Below are positions 53,913-63,832 of a stretch of DNA of 64,000 bases, piece by piece. The DNA comes from Mycobacterium colombiense CECT 3035 (GTDB lineage: Bacteria; Actinomycetota; Actinomycetes; Mycobacteriales; Mycobacteriaceae): assembly GCF_002105755.1 (NCBI RefSeq), contig NZ_CP020821.1, forward strand, positions 5,456,001 through 5,520,000, given 5' to 3'. Both the position numbers and the translations under genes were made by a program. The stretch's first letter is position 1. Each line of letters starts with the position of its first letter. A model generated the notes under the pieces. The model made no database searches. It saw nothing but the letters and a program-made list of their open reading frames with translations, and was not told the DNA's origin.

Positions 53913-54096
53913 GATCGGGGCTCCCGTCCAGCGCACGGCGCAATGCAGCCGCGAAGGTGGAGCACCGACCGCGCGACACGACACGACCAGCCTCAAAGGC
54001 GAACACCTCGAACACACTCGCGCGCTCGAACTCGACAACCGTGACCACCGCACCGAACAACGTGCGTCGCCACACCGGAACACCCGCGGCCATCAT
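53905..54096 (-). CDS. Small hypothetical protein (63 aa)
   Basis: Starts at ATGATG overlapping the preceding stop (TGA). VPVWRRTLFGAVVTVVEFERASVFEVFAF is hydrophobic with strand-like character; a basic C-terminal helix follows (STFAAALRRALDG). Third-from-last in the coupled operon ending in the voltage sensor. Family unknown. Confidence 0.55.
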   Translation of the reverse strand: MMAAGVPVWRRTLFGAVVTVVEFERASVFEVFAFEAGRVVSRGRCSTFAAALRRALDGSPDHV

Positions 54097-54356
54097 GACG
54101 CCGCCGGCCGAACGATCGCTGCGCGCCAACCGAAGTGCCCGCAACGCCAATCGGCGCCAGCGCAACCACATTCGATGAAATCAAGCTGAGCTTGCCATTC
54201 TTCGACAGCACATTCCGCCCCGTCGAGATGCCCCAACCAACCGTCCCACCATCGACGGTCATCCGCGCCGACGTCATCTACATCCGCGTCAGTTACCAGC
54301 AACGCGACCACCTCGCCGCGCTCTTTGCTCACCTCGCCCAATGACCGTGCACGCAT
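54093..54356 (-). CDS. Small acidic protein (87 aa), first gene of the coupled operon
   Basis: From the ATG giving MRARSLGEVSKERGE. Acidic, Trp- and Cys-containing (DDRRWWDGWLGHLDGAEC). The stop is shared with the next ATG as ATGA. The composition is unusual, so confidence is modest; the regular stop-start overlaps of the four genes support it. Confidence 0.5.
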   Translation of the reverse strand: MRARSLGEVSKERGEVVALLVTDADVDDVGADDRRWWDGWLGHLDGAECAVEEWQAQLDFIECGCAGADWRCGHFGWRAAIVRPAAS

Positions 54357-54371
54357 AGCAATTGACTCCAA

Positions 54372-54701
54372 TCCCGCGGTGAATGAATCCGACCGGGCGA
54401 CAAGCCCTTCGGAGATGAATCGACCGGAGAAACAAGCCCGATCGCACGTCCGATATTACCGCAGAGATGTTTGCTGTTCAAGCGATGGAAGCATCAAAAA
54501 GAGGCCTGAACTGCAAAGTCTCCGACGTTGAGGGAAGCTGGAGCGGTAGCTCGCGGTTCCCAGCCCTGGATACGCGAAACTGTTTCGTCGGCATCGCGCT
54601 TCAGCAAACTCGCGGTGTCTGAGCTGCGGTTATGCTGGTGGAATACGTTGGACTGCGGGGAATACACCGATACTGCGTGTTTGCTAGGAGGAGTAAAGTC
54701 A
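54372..54701. other. 330-base divergent control region
   Basis: Lies between the voltage-sensor operon (left) and the HTH gene (right). No coding frame is supported. It is likely to hold both promoters; an AGGAG-type ribosome site ends it at ~54690. Confidence 0.5.
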
Positions 54702-55178
54702 ATGCCGGCAAGGGATTTCGAGAGGCCATCGAATGTGCGGCGCCGATTGGACGGTCACGAGATGATGGAGCGTGACGCGGAGATTGCCCGGTTGCGCGAG
54801 CAGTGTGTGTCGTTTCGAGGCATCGCGGAGCGGTTGGGCTGTTCGCTGGGCAGCGTTCAGAAGGCGGTGGGACGGATCAACAGGCGGAGCGCATCGGCCC
54901 CATCTGCCCCAGTTGTGTCCGTCAGTAGCCCGGCTGATCCGATCCTGCGACTGCTGAGCCCGGATGACCTGTGCCGGTTGGGCATGACGGCTCAGGAAGT
55001 GGAGCGGGGGCTAGATTCGCTCACCCGTTACCGGTTCCTCGGGTTGCCGGAGGGGTCACTAGCAGGTGATCGCGCCCGCGCCCTGTTCGATCATGGTCGA
55101 AACGCTGAGGAGTTCACAGTGTGGATGGAGGGCGGCACGACGGGGCGAGCCGTGAGCACTGCAGCGTCGCGCCCCTAG
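54702..55178 (+). CDS. HTH DNA-binding protein
   Basis: 158 residues from an ATG preceded by GGAGGAG at good spacing; a longer frame exists upstream but lacks a site. HTH at ~38-60 (CVSFRGIAERLGCSLGSVQKAVGRIN), resolvase/sigma-4-like. The C-terminal half has ILRLLSPDDLCRLGMTAQEVERGLD. Divergent from the voltage-sensor operon, so it may regulate it. Family not recognised. Confidence 0.75.
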   Translation: MPARDFERPSNVRRRLDGHEMMERDAEIARLREQCVSFRGIAERLGCSLGSVQKAVGRINRRSASAPSAPVVSVSSPADPILRLLSPDDLCRLGMTAQEVERGLDSLTRYRFLGLPEGSLAGDRARALFDHGRNAEEFTVWMEGGTTGRAVSTAASRP

Positions 55179-55859
55179 TTAATTGCCGTACCGGCCGCGG
55201 AGGTCATTGCGTGCTGCGTCTATCACCTTGTCGCAGAGCGCGATAACTTCATCAACGTCGAGGTTTGAGTCGTTCCCGATCTTGTCCAATGTCTGTGTCT
55301 CAGAAGTGCTTAGCACCTGCCACCGATGAAAGGTGTCAAGCGCGGAGCTCGTCGAAGGCGCAGCGGCGGTCTCATTTCGTGGTTCCGGCAGTTGCTCGTA
55401 CAACTGCGAGAGTTGCTTCGCAATGTTCTGCAGAATCATGAGCGACATAAGGTGCCTACGCCGCTGTTCATTGACTTCCGCTAGTAACCGGTCAACCGCT
55501 TCACGGACAGGATCGGCGGCGTACGCGAGTAGCTCAGCTATACCGTCTTCGTTTCCGAGCTTGGCGCGGAACTCGTGCAGCGCCCGTATAGTGACGGCGC
55601 GCCTATGTGATTCGTCGGTGTTGGGCGCTCCGGTCAACTGGGCCCGCCATTTGACGTACTGAGTGGCGGCGATAAGAGTTTTCAGCGCGTTGACCTTGTC
55701 CTGCCCGAACCGTCGCTCTACCTCTAGCGCAATTTCGTGCTGGCGGTCTTCACGCTTGCTGCGCGCGTCGATGCGCTTGCTCCACACCGCGACGGTCGCA
55801 GTTGCGATCACTGACACGGATGGCACCGCGATATTGGAAACCAGGCTCATCCAGTTCAC
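55179..55859 (-). CDS. Membrane-anchored helical protein (226 aa)
   Basis: One N-terminal membrane segment (LVSNIAVPSVSVIATATVAVW), a basic stop-transfer (SKRIDARSKRED), then a long helical cytoplasmic domain with EIALEVERRFGQDKVNALKTLIAATQ and VREAVDRLLAEVNEQRRRHL. The pattern is common among small phage-defence or phage-hypothetical anchors; no family is recognised. Convergent with the HTH gene, stop to stop with no gap. Confidence 0.7.
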   Translation of the reverse strand: MNWMSLVSNIAVPSVSVIATATVAVWSKRIDARSKREDRQHEIALEVERRFGQDKVNALKTLIAATQYVKWRAQLTGAPNTDESHRRAVTIRALHEFRAKLGNEDGIAELLAYAADPVREAVDRLLAEVNEQRRRHLMSLMILQNIAKQLSQLYEQLPEPRNETAAAPSTSSALDTFHRWQVLSTSETQTLDKIGNDSNLDVDEVIALCDKVIDAARNDLRGRYGN

Positions 55860-55932
55860 AGGACGACACTAGTCCGCACCCCTGTCACGTTAACTCCACC
55901 TCGCCGCGAGCGGCGCCCGGCACAATAGGTTG

Positions 55933-56790
55933 GTGGCGAAAATCTTCGATTGGCTTGTCGACCCGAGTTTGCCCGGGGAATACGCGGACGGCGTACTTCA
56001 TCGGTACACCTTCCGGTACATCACTTTGGACGGCCTTCTCGCCACAATCAACAGCAAAAAGCTACGGATGAACGCGTGGTCCAAGATGAATGACCCACGG
56101 GAAGCGATGGTGTGGCGACCGACGGGGATCGCTGCGGCCGGCAGTTACACCGAGGCTGAAATGAATAAGCGGATCGACGACGTACTGCGACGAAGCGCCT
56201 GTCTGCTGGCAATGACTGCCGATCGGGAGCCAAGCCCTCGCGCAAAACCGGGCTCTCTGTTCCACCGCGGATGGGGACGAGCGCCGATGTGGGCCCACTA
56301 CGCAGATAATCACCGCGGAGCGTGCATGTTGCTGGATGCTGGGGCGGTCCACCAAGCCCTTGACGAACATGTTCCGATGAAGGATGGTCGATACCATTTT
56401 CGGGGCCGAATCAAGTATGTAGACGGGCCGATCCAGATTGGCGGCGTGGCAGGGGGACCTTTCACTGACCAAGCCTCTCTGGACGAAGCGATCATGGAAT
56501 CCCTCGACGGCACCGGATGGATCACTGGCCTTCATATGACTAAGAACACCGACTGGGCTTACGAGACCGAAGATCGGATCGCCGTCATCAACTTCTACTT
56601 GGACGAGCACGAGCTCGACACCCCCGTGGATGTTCCTCTGGGAGATTGCCTCAAGGCCGTGATCTTTGGCCAAGACCATCCAGCGCCGAGGGTTATTGCC
56701 GCCGGGATTCAAGGCACGCTTGGCAGCGACTCACCGCAGTTCTTTCAGTGCCGCTGGGAGGACGGGGCTCCGACACTGACGCTGCTCTGA
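55933..56790 (+). CDS. DUF2971 domain protein
   Basis: 285 residues from GTG (a TTG lies one codon upstream). N-terminus VLHRYTFRYITLDGLLATINSKKLRMNAWSKMNDPREAM is the DUF2971 signature (YRY...L...NDP); MWAHYADNHRGACMLLDAG is the second block. DUF2971 proteins are found among defence genes and phages; activity is not established. It stands in the cargo next to a protease and a GIY-YIG protein. Confidence 0.8.
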   Translation: MAKIFDWLVDPSLPGEYADGVLHRYTFRYITLDGLLATINSKKLRMNAWSKMNDPREAMVWRPTGIAAAGSYTEAEMNKRIDDVLRRSACLLAMTADREPSPRAKPGSLFHRGWGRAPMWAHYADNHRGACMLLDAGAVHQALDEHVPMKDGRYHFRGRIKYVDGPIQIGGVAGGPFTDQASLDEAIMESLDGTGWITGLHMTKNTDWAYETEDRIAVINFYLDEHELDTPVDVPLGDCLKAVIFGQDHPAPRVIAAGIQGTLGSDSPQFFQCRWEDGAPTLTLL

Positions 56791-57158
56791 TTCCGTACCC
56801 GTGCACCGCGGCGTACGGCGCTGTCGGTAGCGAAGCCGTGCTGACGCGTGTCGTTGCACTGTCTTACATGTTCCCGTCGGCACGCTGCCGGAGAATCGTG
56901 TTCATGAACTTCGAACCACCCGGCGCACTTGGACGCTGCAAGCCCGCACCTTGGCGGGCGGCGGGAACCGCCGTACTCGTCCAAGGCCCGCGACGACGAC
57001 TCGCGTTGGAATCTCGTGAACGAGCGCCCCATTTGCAGGATGTGCAAACGTCTGAGAGAGACGCGCTCCTCGCGCCGGGGTGACGGTGAACGTCGCCGAT
57101 GGCACGGCTTGTACATTCGACCCGGACGACTGGATCCTGATCGGGCCGACGATCGCCA
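56791..57158. other. 368-base gap with a doubtful 28-codon frame
   Basis: No full gene is seen. A short plus frame near 57080 starts at GTG (VTVNVADGTACTFDPDDW) and its stop overlaps the protease ATG; it could be a leader peptide or a remnant of a decayed gene. A cysteine-bearing fragment (ERPICRMCKRLRE) occurs just before it in another frame. Confidence 0.35.
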
Positions 57159-58040
57159 ATGGATGAGGCCTTCAACGACGAGGCATCGGTGGGGTATGTA
57201 TTCGATTTCCGCAATTCGGACGTCGTCGTCGTCGACGTAATGGGCGCGAAGATAGGTCCCACCGTCGTACCCGTGCTTTACCGCCATGACGGCACGCGGA
57301 CGTCCATCGAGGGAAGTGCATTCTGTATTGCTTCGTCACCCGACTCACCTCAGGCGCTGTACGTAACCGCCAGACACGTAGTTGAACAACTGGTGCCGCC
57401 TCGATTGGGTGTCGAGCCCTTCGTACTGATCCCGGGTAACGAACTGCATGTCGACGGAGCTACCCCCAGATACCTGCACGCTGTGCCCATCAAGCACGTG
57501 ACTATGGCCGAAACCTATTGTGACGTCGCTGTGCTGATTGTCGATAGAAGCGACAGTCCAACAGAAGGGATCGTGCCGAAAACGTTGCGCTTGTCCAGCT
57601 CTGAGCCGGCCGTGGGAGAGCACTGTATGGCGCTCGGCTACCCACAGAACGTGGACGAGCTTCTATATATCCTTCAAGCCTCGCGTGGTCGGATCGAGGA
57701 AGTGCATCCCCGACAACGCGACTCCTCGTTGGTCGACTTTCCGAGCTTTCGTACAACAGGCACGTACTTACCGAGCATGAGTGGCGGGCCAATCGTCGCC
57801 GATGACATGGATGTCATTGGCGTGGTCTCAACGGGCACCGACACTGCTGACGGGCAGCCCTTGGGGTACGGAGCATGTGTCGCTTCAATCCTTGAGCTGA
57901 CCGTCAACATGTTGGACGGCAACGGCGTTCGTCGCGATTTTCGTATTCCTGATCTACTACGTGAGGGTTACATTAAGCGGGGGGACGGCGACTTAGAGAT
58001 GACCCGAACACCGGGTGGTGTTGAGCTTCGTTGGTTATAG
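57159..58040 (+). CDS. Trypsin-like serine protease (Trypsin_2)
   Basis: 293 residues. Catalytic triad visible: H73 in ALYVTARHVVEQL, D122 in YCDVAVLIVD, S208 in LPSMSGGPIV (GxSGG variant MSGGP). Chymotrypsin-fold layout, no signal peptide, no PDZ domain. Start codon could be the ATG at 57240 (MGAKIGP). Intracellular stand-alone proteases of this type occur in phage-defence loci; here the role is inferred from cargo context. Confidence 0.82.
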   Translation: MDEAFNDEASVGYVFDFRNSDVVVVDVMGAKIGPTVVPVLYRHDGTRTSIEGSAFCIASSPDSPQALYVTARHVVEQLVPPRLGVEPFVLIPGNELHVDGATPRYLHAVPIKHVTMAETYCDVAVLIVDRSDSPTEGIVPKTLRLSSSEPAVGEHCMALGYPQNVDELLYILQASRGRIEEVHPRQRDSSLVDFPSFRTTGTYLPSMSGGPIVADDMDVIGVVSTGTDTADGQPLGYGACVASILELTVNMLDGNGVRRDFRIPDLLREGYIKRGDGDLEMTRTPGGVELRWL

Positions 58041-58221
58041 CCGCGAACACGACGGCCCGTTGTTGTCCACGTTGACTCGCGTCAAATCGCCGTTGCGCTA
58101 GTCGTGTGCTAGGGGAGTGGGTAATGGTATGTCTGGGCAGGTCAGATGTTTTGCGCGACAATGGGATTGAAGCAGGTTCGGTGCGTGTGCAGTGGCGTGT
58201 CCATTGAAGGGCAGGGACGAG

Positions 58222-58500
58222 ATGCAATATTTCGCTGACTTCAACATCGGTAGCGACGAATGCCATGGCCTAGTGCGAGTGCACTGCGACGACGATGCCG
58301 ATCATAAGACCTTCATGGGTGCCAAGGCCGAGCGGTGGTCGCCGCGCGCTGGCTGGTTCGACCTTCCGCATTTTCAGCTCGACTTCGTTTATGGCGGCGA
58401 AGACATTACCCGCGACTACGCGCCGCTCGCCGCCGACCGCGTGGAAGCGGCCATGGAGTCGTATCGCAAGTATTGCGGCAGGTTCGACTCGTTGCCGTAG
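58222..58500 (+). CDS. Hypothetical protein (92 aa)
   Basis: From the ATG giving MQYFADFNIG after GGGACGAG. Beta-rich acidic protein with SDECHGLVRVHCDDDADH and RAGWFDLPHFQLDFVYGGED. No known family. It lies 181 bases after the protease gene. Confidence 0.5.
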   Translation: MQYFADFNIGSDECHGLVRVHCDDDADHKTFMGAKAERWSPRAGWFDLPHFQLDFVYGGEDITRDYAPLAADRVEAAMESYRKYCGRFDSLP

Positions 58501-58601
58501 TTGCCACGGTCTTCGGAGACTGAGCTGCTGGCGCATCACCTAGAACGGCCCGACTAAGAACACGGTCTCCGAGGTCGCCGCCTGGTTTACTTTCATTTGC
58601 A

Positions 58602-59282
58602 ATGGAAGCGAAGAATGATTCAGGTCAGGCATTCGCGCAGTGGTTATCCAGCCTGACGGTGATGACTGGTACGCAGCACGCGGCCAAGGCCTGGCGGGAG
58701 CACCGCTACCGGTTCGCCCACCGCTTGGGGGACGCGCTTGCCGGCGCGACCCATACTGCTGAGGCCGTCTCCGGACCGGTCATCTACGGCATCTGGCTCG
58801 AGTGGGGGTGTCTTTATGTCGGACAGACGACTGATGCATCGCGGCGGCTGCGGGACTTGCCGGTCGGGGAAAGCCATCACGTCGCCACAACTTTTCCTCC
58901 TGAAACCTGGGATCGCATCATCGTGGTCACGTGGCCCGCGCTACCGGAAGCGAATAACCTTCGAGCCGACTTGGACCAAAAGACGATTGGGCTAGCACTT
59001 GAATACAAATTGCAGGTTCGGCTTAATCCGTTGGTGAATTCGTGGCAGCGAACGCGCGATGGTGGTTGGCGCGCGGTCGAGTGGCAAAGGAGCATGTCGT
59101 TGGGCGCTCGGTCGGCAGCAGCAATCGGTAGCTTGGCAGACCAAGTCGATGCGCTTTTCGACCTTGCAGTGAATCATGAGGTGGGATGTACAGCGCTTCC
59201 TGACAGTGTGCGTTGCGTCAGGCCAAAGCAATTCCTGACCGATAAATCTGCGCTCAACTCGACGCCGGGCGGCCGGTACTGA
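58602..59282 (+). CDS. GIY-YIG-type nuclease-like protein
   Basis: 226 residues. IYGIW (61-65) and LYVGQT (71-76) with R81 (ASRRLRDLPVGESHH) match the GIY-YIG core; the metal Glu would be further on. The C-terminal ~100 residues are helical. Could be a homing or defence nuclease; the exact GIY and YIG forms are degenerate. Confidence 0.65.
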   Translation: MEAKNDSGQAFAQWLSSLTVMTGTQHAAKAWREHRYRFAHRLGDALAGATHTAEAVSGPVIYGIWLEWGCLYVGQTTDASRRLRDLPVGESHHVATTFPPETWDRIIVVTWPALPEANNLRADLDQKTIGLALEYKLQVRLNPLVNSWQRTRDGGWRAVEWQRSMSLGARSAAAIGSLADQVDALFDLAVNHEVGCTALPDSVRCVRPKQFLTDKSALNSTPGGRY

Positions 59283-59299
59283 TACCGAGAATCGGGATT

Positions 59300-59695
59300 A
59301 TGAAAATCCGCACCTGGGCAGTCGGTGCCCTGCTGGCGGTCACTTCGGTAGCCGCTGGCTTGGGCATCCCTACCGCATCTGCTGATGACCAGGCTGCGAC
59401 GGTGAACAGTTGTTGGTCCGGCCCAGAAACCAAGCCGTCAGAAATGACGATTATCTGCGACAACACCCTGCGCGTTGACAAAATAACCTGGAGCAACTGG
59501 AGCGCTGTTCGCGCATCAGGCCGTGGTACTCAGTTTCTGGTGGTCTGCGAACCGGACTGCGCTACTGGCACGCCGATCTACACCCCGGTGGCGATCACCC
59601 TGGAGGGTGCCAACGCGCCAGATTTTCGGTTCACTAGCGCAACGATCACCAGCCTGACCACTGGTGAGGTCCACTCCTACCCGCTGGGTGGCTAG
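59300..59695 (+). CDS. Secreted protein (131 aa)
   Basis: Clear Sec signal MKIRTWAVGALLAVTSVAAG with cleavage near residue 28 (TASA-DD). The mature part is beta-rich with two Cys pairs (VNSCW..CDNTL, VCEPDCATG). The frame is intact; no family recognised. It lies 18 bases after the GIY-YIG gene. Confidence 0.65.
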   Translation: MKIRTWAVGALLAVTSVAAGLGIPTASADDQAATVNSCWSGPETKPSEMTIICDNTLRVDKITWSNWSAVRASGRGTQFLVVCEPDCATGTPIYTPVAITLEGANAPDFRFTSATITSLTTGEVHSYPLGG

Positions 59696-59735
59696 CTGGT
59701 GGCGCAACATCAAGAATGTATTTCAGAGGAACAAC

Positions 59736-60155
59736 GTGACCAATCCCGAACCGCGCGTCGTCTACGGGTACAACCTGCTCGTAGACCAGAACGGCGAAAA
59801 GACCACCTACAAGGACATGTACGTTGACATGGCCTCGGCGCTTGCGTGGCCCGCATGGAAGCCGGGCCATGCGTGGTTCAAGCTGCTGCCGCTCGCGGAG
59901 ATCGGCACGCTTTGTGGGCTACGGAACGAGCCGTGCCTGTCCGCGCTCGTGCGTGAACAGGACCGCATCCGCATCGGCAAGGGCTACCAGACGGCGCACT
60001 TCAACTGCCACGGCGTGAGCCTGGTGGGCCACACTGTTGGCGACGACTTCGATTGCCCGCGCTGTGTGGAGGGCGGCCCGCATTGGGAAATCATTCAGAA
60101 AGCCGCGAAGGCCGAGACCCGACTGGTCCGAGCGCACACGTACGGGCACTGGTGA
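59736..60155 (+). CDS. Cys/His-rich hypothetical protein (139 aa)
   Basis: Start GTG after AGAGGA at good spacing (VTNPEPRVVYG); the upstream in-frame ATG at 59664 lies within the preceding gene. ALAWPAWKPGHAWFKLL, then a zinc-like cluster: CGLRNEPC, AHFNCHGVSLVGH and FDCPRCVEGG. Possible zinc-binding domain. Unknown family. Confidence 0.6.
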   Translation: MTNPEPRVVYGYNLLVDQNGEKTTYKDMYVDMASALAWPAWKPGHAWFKLLPLAEIGTLCGLRNEPCLSALVREQDRIRIGKGYQTAHFNCHGVSLVGHTVGDDFDCPRCVEGGPHWEIIQKAAKAETRLVRAHTYGHW

Positions 60156-60233
60156 ACGGCGCGCAGCCACGTAGCAATCCGACCTCCCACTGCCGCGAAT
60201 GGAGAACAGGACCGTCGTCGCGTCCAACAGCAG

Positions 60234-60572
60234 CTACTCCCAGGGTGGGGTTTTGTCGGTGACGGTCCACTGCCAGGAGTTGAACTCCCCGGCCCCGTTT
60301 TCGACAAGGCCTTCCTTCTTTAATTCAGTGAGGGTGGCGCTCACGCTGTTTGTGTTAGAGCTCCCGAGCATCTCAGGAATGGCCTTGGCCTGGATGCCCG
60401 GGTTGAGCCGCACGTATGAATAGATTTGTTGACGGAGAGGCTGGTGGCGCAGCGAAGGTTGCGGCGCCGGCAGGGAAATGTCTGCTTCGGCGGTGGGCAC
60501 TTGGGTGCGGAAGTCTGCGAGGACGGTCCCGTCAGATGTGGTGACTTTGAGTTCAATGATCAGGTTGTTCAT
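60234..60572 (-). CDS. Winged-helix DNA-binding protein (112 aa)
   Basis: N-terminal ~40 residues are beta strands (NLIIELKVTTSDGTVLADFR), then PLRQQIYSYVRLNPGIQAKAIPEMLG and VSATLTELKKEGLVENGAG form a MarR-like winged helix. Last regulator before attR, reading leftwards. Confidence 0.65.
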   Translation of the reverse strand: MNNLIIELKVTTSDGTVLADFRTQVPTAEADISLPAPQPSLRHQPLRQQIYSYVRLNPGIQAKAIPEMLGSSNTNSVSATLTELKKEGLVENGAGEFNSWQWTVTDKTPPWE

Positions 60573-60621
60573 GAGGGAACCTTACCAAAATCGCCATTTA
60601 TACACAAGAAAATGCCAAAAA

Positions 60622-60762
60622 TTACCTCAGTTCACCAAATAATACTGGTAAGCGACAGGTGGAGGGGTGTTTGACCTCAGCGGTCGGACCATCGGCGCGG
60701 GCTGCCGCGGGACTGGCCAGCAGCAGTGCGGCGAATAGGGCTGCGATGAAGCGGCCGGTCAT
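60622..60762 (-). CDS. Small secreted peptide (46 aa) near attR
   Basis: ATG after GGAGGT with 6-base spacing. Signal MTGRFIAALFAALLLASPAAARA, then a 22-residue mature part (DGPTAEVKHPSTCRLPVL). Short but well initiated. Could be a truncated secreted protein cut by the element boundary. Confidence 0.5.
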   Translation of the reverse strand: MTGRFIAALFAALLLASPAAARADGPTAEVKHPSTCRLPVLFGELR

Positions 60763-60906
60763 TCCGATACCTCCGCTTGTCCTGTTTGTCATTGACAAAG
60801 GCGGGGGAGGTTTTCCCAGGTCGGCTCGTGCCATTTCGTGTCGCGAAGACGATTTACATAATCACGTTTGCCCAGCTAGAGAGGGGTTTCTTGCCCGTTT
60901 GCTAGT

Positions 60907-60930
60907 GGTTCGAGTCCCCTTAGCTCCACC
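60907..60930. other. attR core: 24-bp copy of the tRNA-Ala 3' end
   Basis: Identical to 34312-34335 and then diverges. It gives a non-functional tRNA 3' fragment at the element's right end. From 60931 to 61166 no gene is supported. Confidence 0.9.
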
Positions 60931-61166
60931 AAGAAAACCTCAGGGCTTGCGCGAAAGCGCGAATTCCCGTCAAACCGCATCGCTCGCGATGGCGACTGTG
61001 CTCGAAAAAAGGACGGTTGCGTGTTCTGCGCGCCTTGCTGTGCGCCGCGGTCAAGTAAGCGATGCGTGAACCGCGTGCCGCAGGGGTAACCGTGCGCTGA
61101 GCCCCGCGGCCGAAGGCATGCAGCGTGCTGCCACGATCGCTTGGCTAAAACGATTGGAGTGGCGAA

Positions 61167-61319
61167 GTGATAACGCTCGGCGTAATTCTCATCATCATCG
61201 GCATTTTCCTCTTCCACCCGTTGCTGGTGCTCGGCGCTATCCTCGCCATCATCGGGGTCATCTTGTGGATTCTTGGCGCGACTGGCCGCACTATTGCCGG
61301 TCGGCGTCATTGGTTCTGA
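61167..61319 (+). CDS. DUF6131 small membrane protein (50 aa)
   Basis: From GTG: ITLGVILIIIGIFLFHPLLV, then LGAILAIIGVILWILGATGR and a basic end (RRHW). Two membrane helices. DUF6131 proteins are conserved in mycobacteria. First chromosomal gene right of attR. Confidence 0.8.
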   Translation: MITLGVILIIIGIFLFHPLLVLGAILAIIGVILWILGATGRTIAGRRHWF

Positions 61320-61446
61320 TGGCCGACGCGGACGACGAGGCTAAAGCCGCGACAAAACCGCAGTGACGAGCGGCATTAGCAAAGCGGGACGGAACCTCGA
61401 GTCGGATGTCGGCACATGACGTGGCGCAACACCGCTACCGGGGCGG

Positions 61447-61662
61447 CTAGCAGAGGACGGCGGCCGAGAACCACCCACCGGCGACCAGCGCGATCAGGAG
61501 CGCGGCGGTGGTTTGTCCCATCGCCGCGGCCGCGATGGCGCCCACGATCGCGCAGATGAGCATGGTGACGGTGAGAAACGCGACGAGCAGACGGTGTGAA
61601 TTGACCGCCGCGCCGGCACGGGGCGCAATGACGGACTTTCGAGAGCGATCCACGCCAACCAT
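61447..61662 (-). CDS. Small membrane protein (71 aa)
   Basis: AGGAGAT precedes the ATG at good spacing. Basic N-terminus, then two membrane helices (LLVAFLTVTMLICAIVGAIA and TTAALLIALVAGGWFSAAVL). Unknown function. Confidence 0.75.
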   Translation of the reverse strand: MVGVDRSRKSVIAPRAGAAVNSHRLLVAFLTVTMLICAIVGAIAAAAMGQTTAALLIALVAGGWFSAAVLC

Positions 61663-61738
61663 GAAATCTCCTTAGGTGTGACGCCCGCAACATAGCTGAG
61701 CCATGTGTGGCCTACGTCACATTGTAAGCTGTCTCGAT

Positions 61739-61780
61739 GCTGAATCGGGGGACATGGTCCCCATGCCGACCGAATTCAGC
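61739..61780. promoter_or_regulatory. Long nested dyad in a 486-base gap
   Basis: Outer arms GCTGAAT/ATTCAGC and inner arms GGGGAC-ATG-GTCCCC. It may be an RNA hairpin or a protein site. The gap 61663-62148 otherwise shows only weak frames, including a minus frame at 61717-62028 that I cannot support. Confidence 0.4.
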
Positions 61781-62148
61781 CACGCAAGGCCAAGTTCCCT
61801 GCCCGATTCGGCAAACGTTCCATAACGCTCACTTGCACTATCGGCGATGCGATGGGCACGGCGACTGACCCATCGTGGTTTGTCAAGCACTCCGCTGGGG
61901 CCCTCCCCGTGGCCGAATCCGACGGCCGAAATCGCTTCGAGCCGCGCAAGATTCACTGGGGTGCCCGCAGGCCGCGCCATCGTCGAGACGCGGTGCGGGA
62001 CAAGCGGGTCGAGCTTCGCGGCGGGCAATGTGACGCGATCCTGAATTGCCCACGGTTCGCCGTTATCCGGCTGAGACCGCCGATTAGGTTTTCGCCTCGA
62101 TGCGGATTACTCTTGCCCGCGGTTCGTCCGCGACTCAGGAAAGCAGCC

Positions 62149-62427
62149 ATGTCTGTTCAGCCCACTCTGCTGCGCCGTCAATCGTTGCGCAGCGCCCGCC
62201 GTCAGCGGGTCGCTCCCCGCGTGAAGTGTCCGATGGTCGGCCAGTGCTTCGACATCGAAATCACTCGCGACGCGGACGGATGGATGATCCGGATCCCCGA
62301 GATCGGCAGGGCCACCCGCGCCGTCAGCCGGGCCACCGTGGAACTGGCGGCTCGCGAATGCGTCGCGACCTGGACCGGCATCCCGATCGGGTACGTCGCC
62401 GTGTACGTCGCCAGCGAGACCAGCTAG
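62149..62427 (+). CDS. Conserved mycobacterial hypothetical protein (92 aa)
   Basis: ATG with AGGAAAG upstream. Basic N-terminus (LLRRQSLRSARRQR), then a beta-alpha unit FDIEITRDADGWMIRIPEI and VELAARECVATWTGIP, like HicB/RHH-associated folds. Convergent with the ALDH gene, 4 bases apart. Confidence 0.65.
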   Translation: MSVQPTLLRRQSLRSARRQRVAPRVKCPMVGQCFDIEITRDADGWMIRIPEIGRATRAVSRATVELAARECVATWTGIPIGYVAVYVASETS

Positions 62428-62431
62428 TTAC

Positions 62432-63832
<1,401 letters not shown>

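Larger units (their letters stand above)
34336..60930. mobile_element. Integrative element in tRNA-Ala (about 26.6 kb), prophage-satellite-like
   Basis: It is bounded by 24-bp direct repeats of the tRNA-Ala 3' end, with a tyrosine integrase next to attL. Inside: HTH/Xis-like regulators, DUF2742, a RepA-like ATPase, an iteron-like block, a toxin-antitoxin-chaperone-like operon and a long cargo section with several possible defence genes. Parts (about 42-46 kb) are visibly more AT-rich than the flanks. No capsid, portal, terminase, tail or lysis gene and no conjugation gene is visible. DUF2742 links it to mycobacterial phiRv-type elements. Confidence 0.9.

Noticed and set aside
34336..60930. 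CRISPR array or cas genes in the element
   Set aside because: No regularly spaced short repeats and no Cas motif; the only tandem repeats are the HA units, the iteron-like block and the 21-bp pair.
60876..61310. Minus frame spanning attR
   Set aside because: Runs across the element boundary and over the DUF6131 gene; a shadow.
61717..62028. 103-codon minus frame in the right-hand gap
   Set aside because: No ribosome site or recognised domain; it overlaps a dyad.
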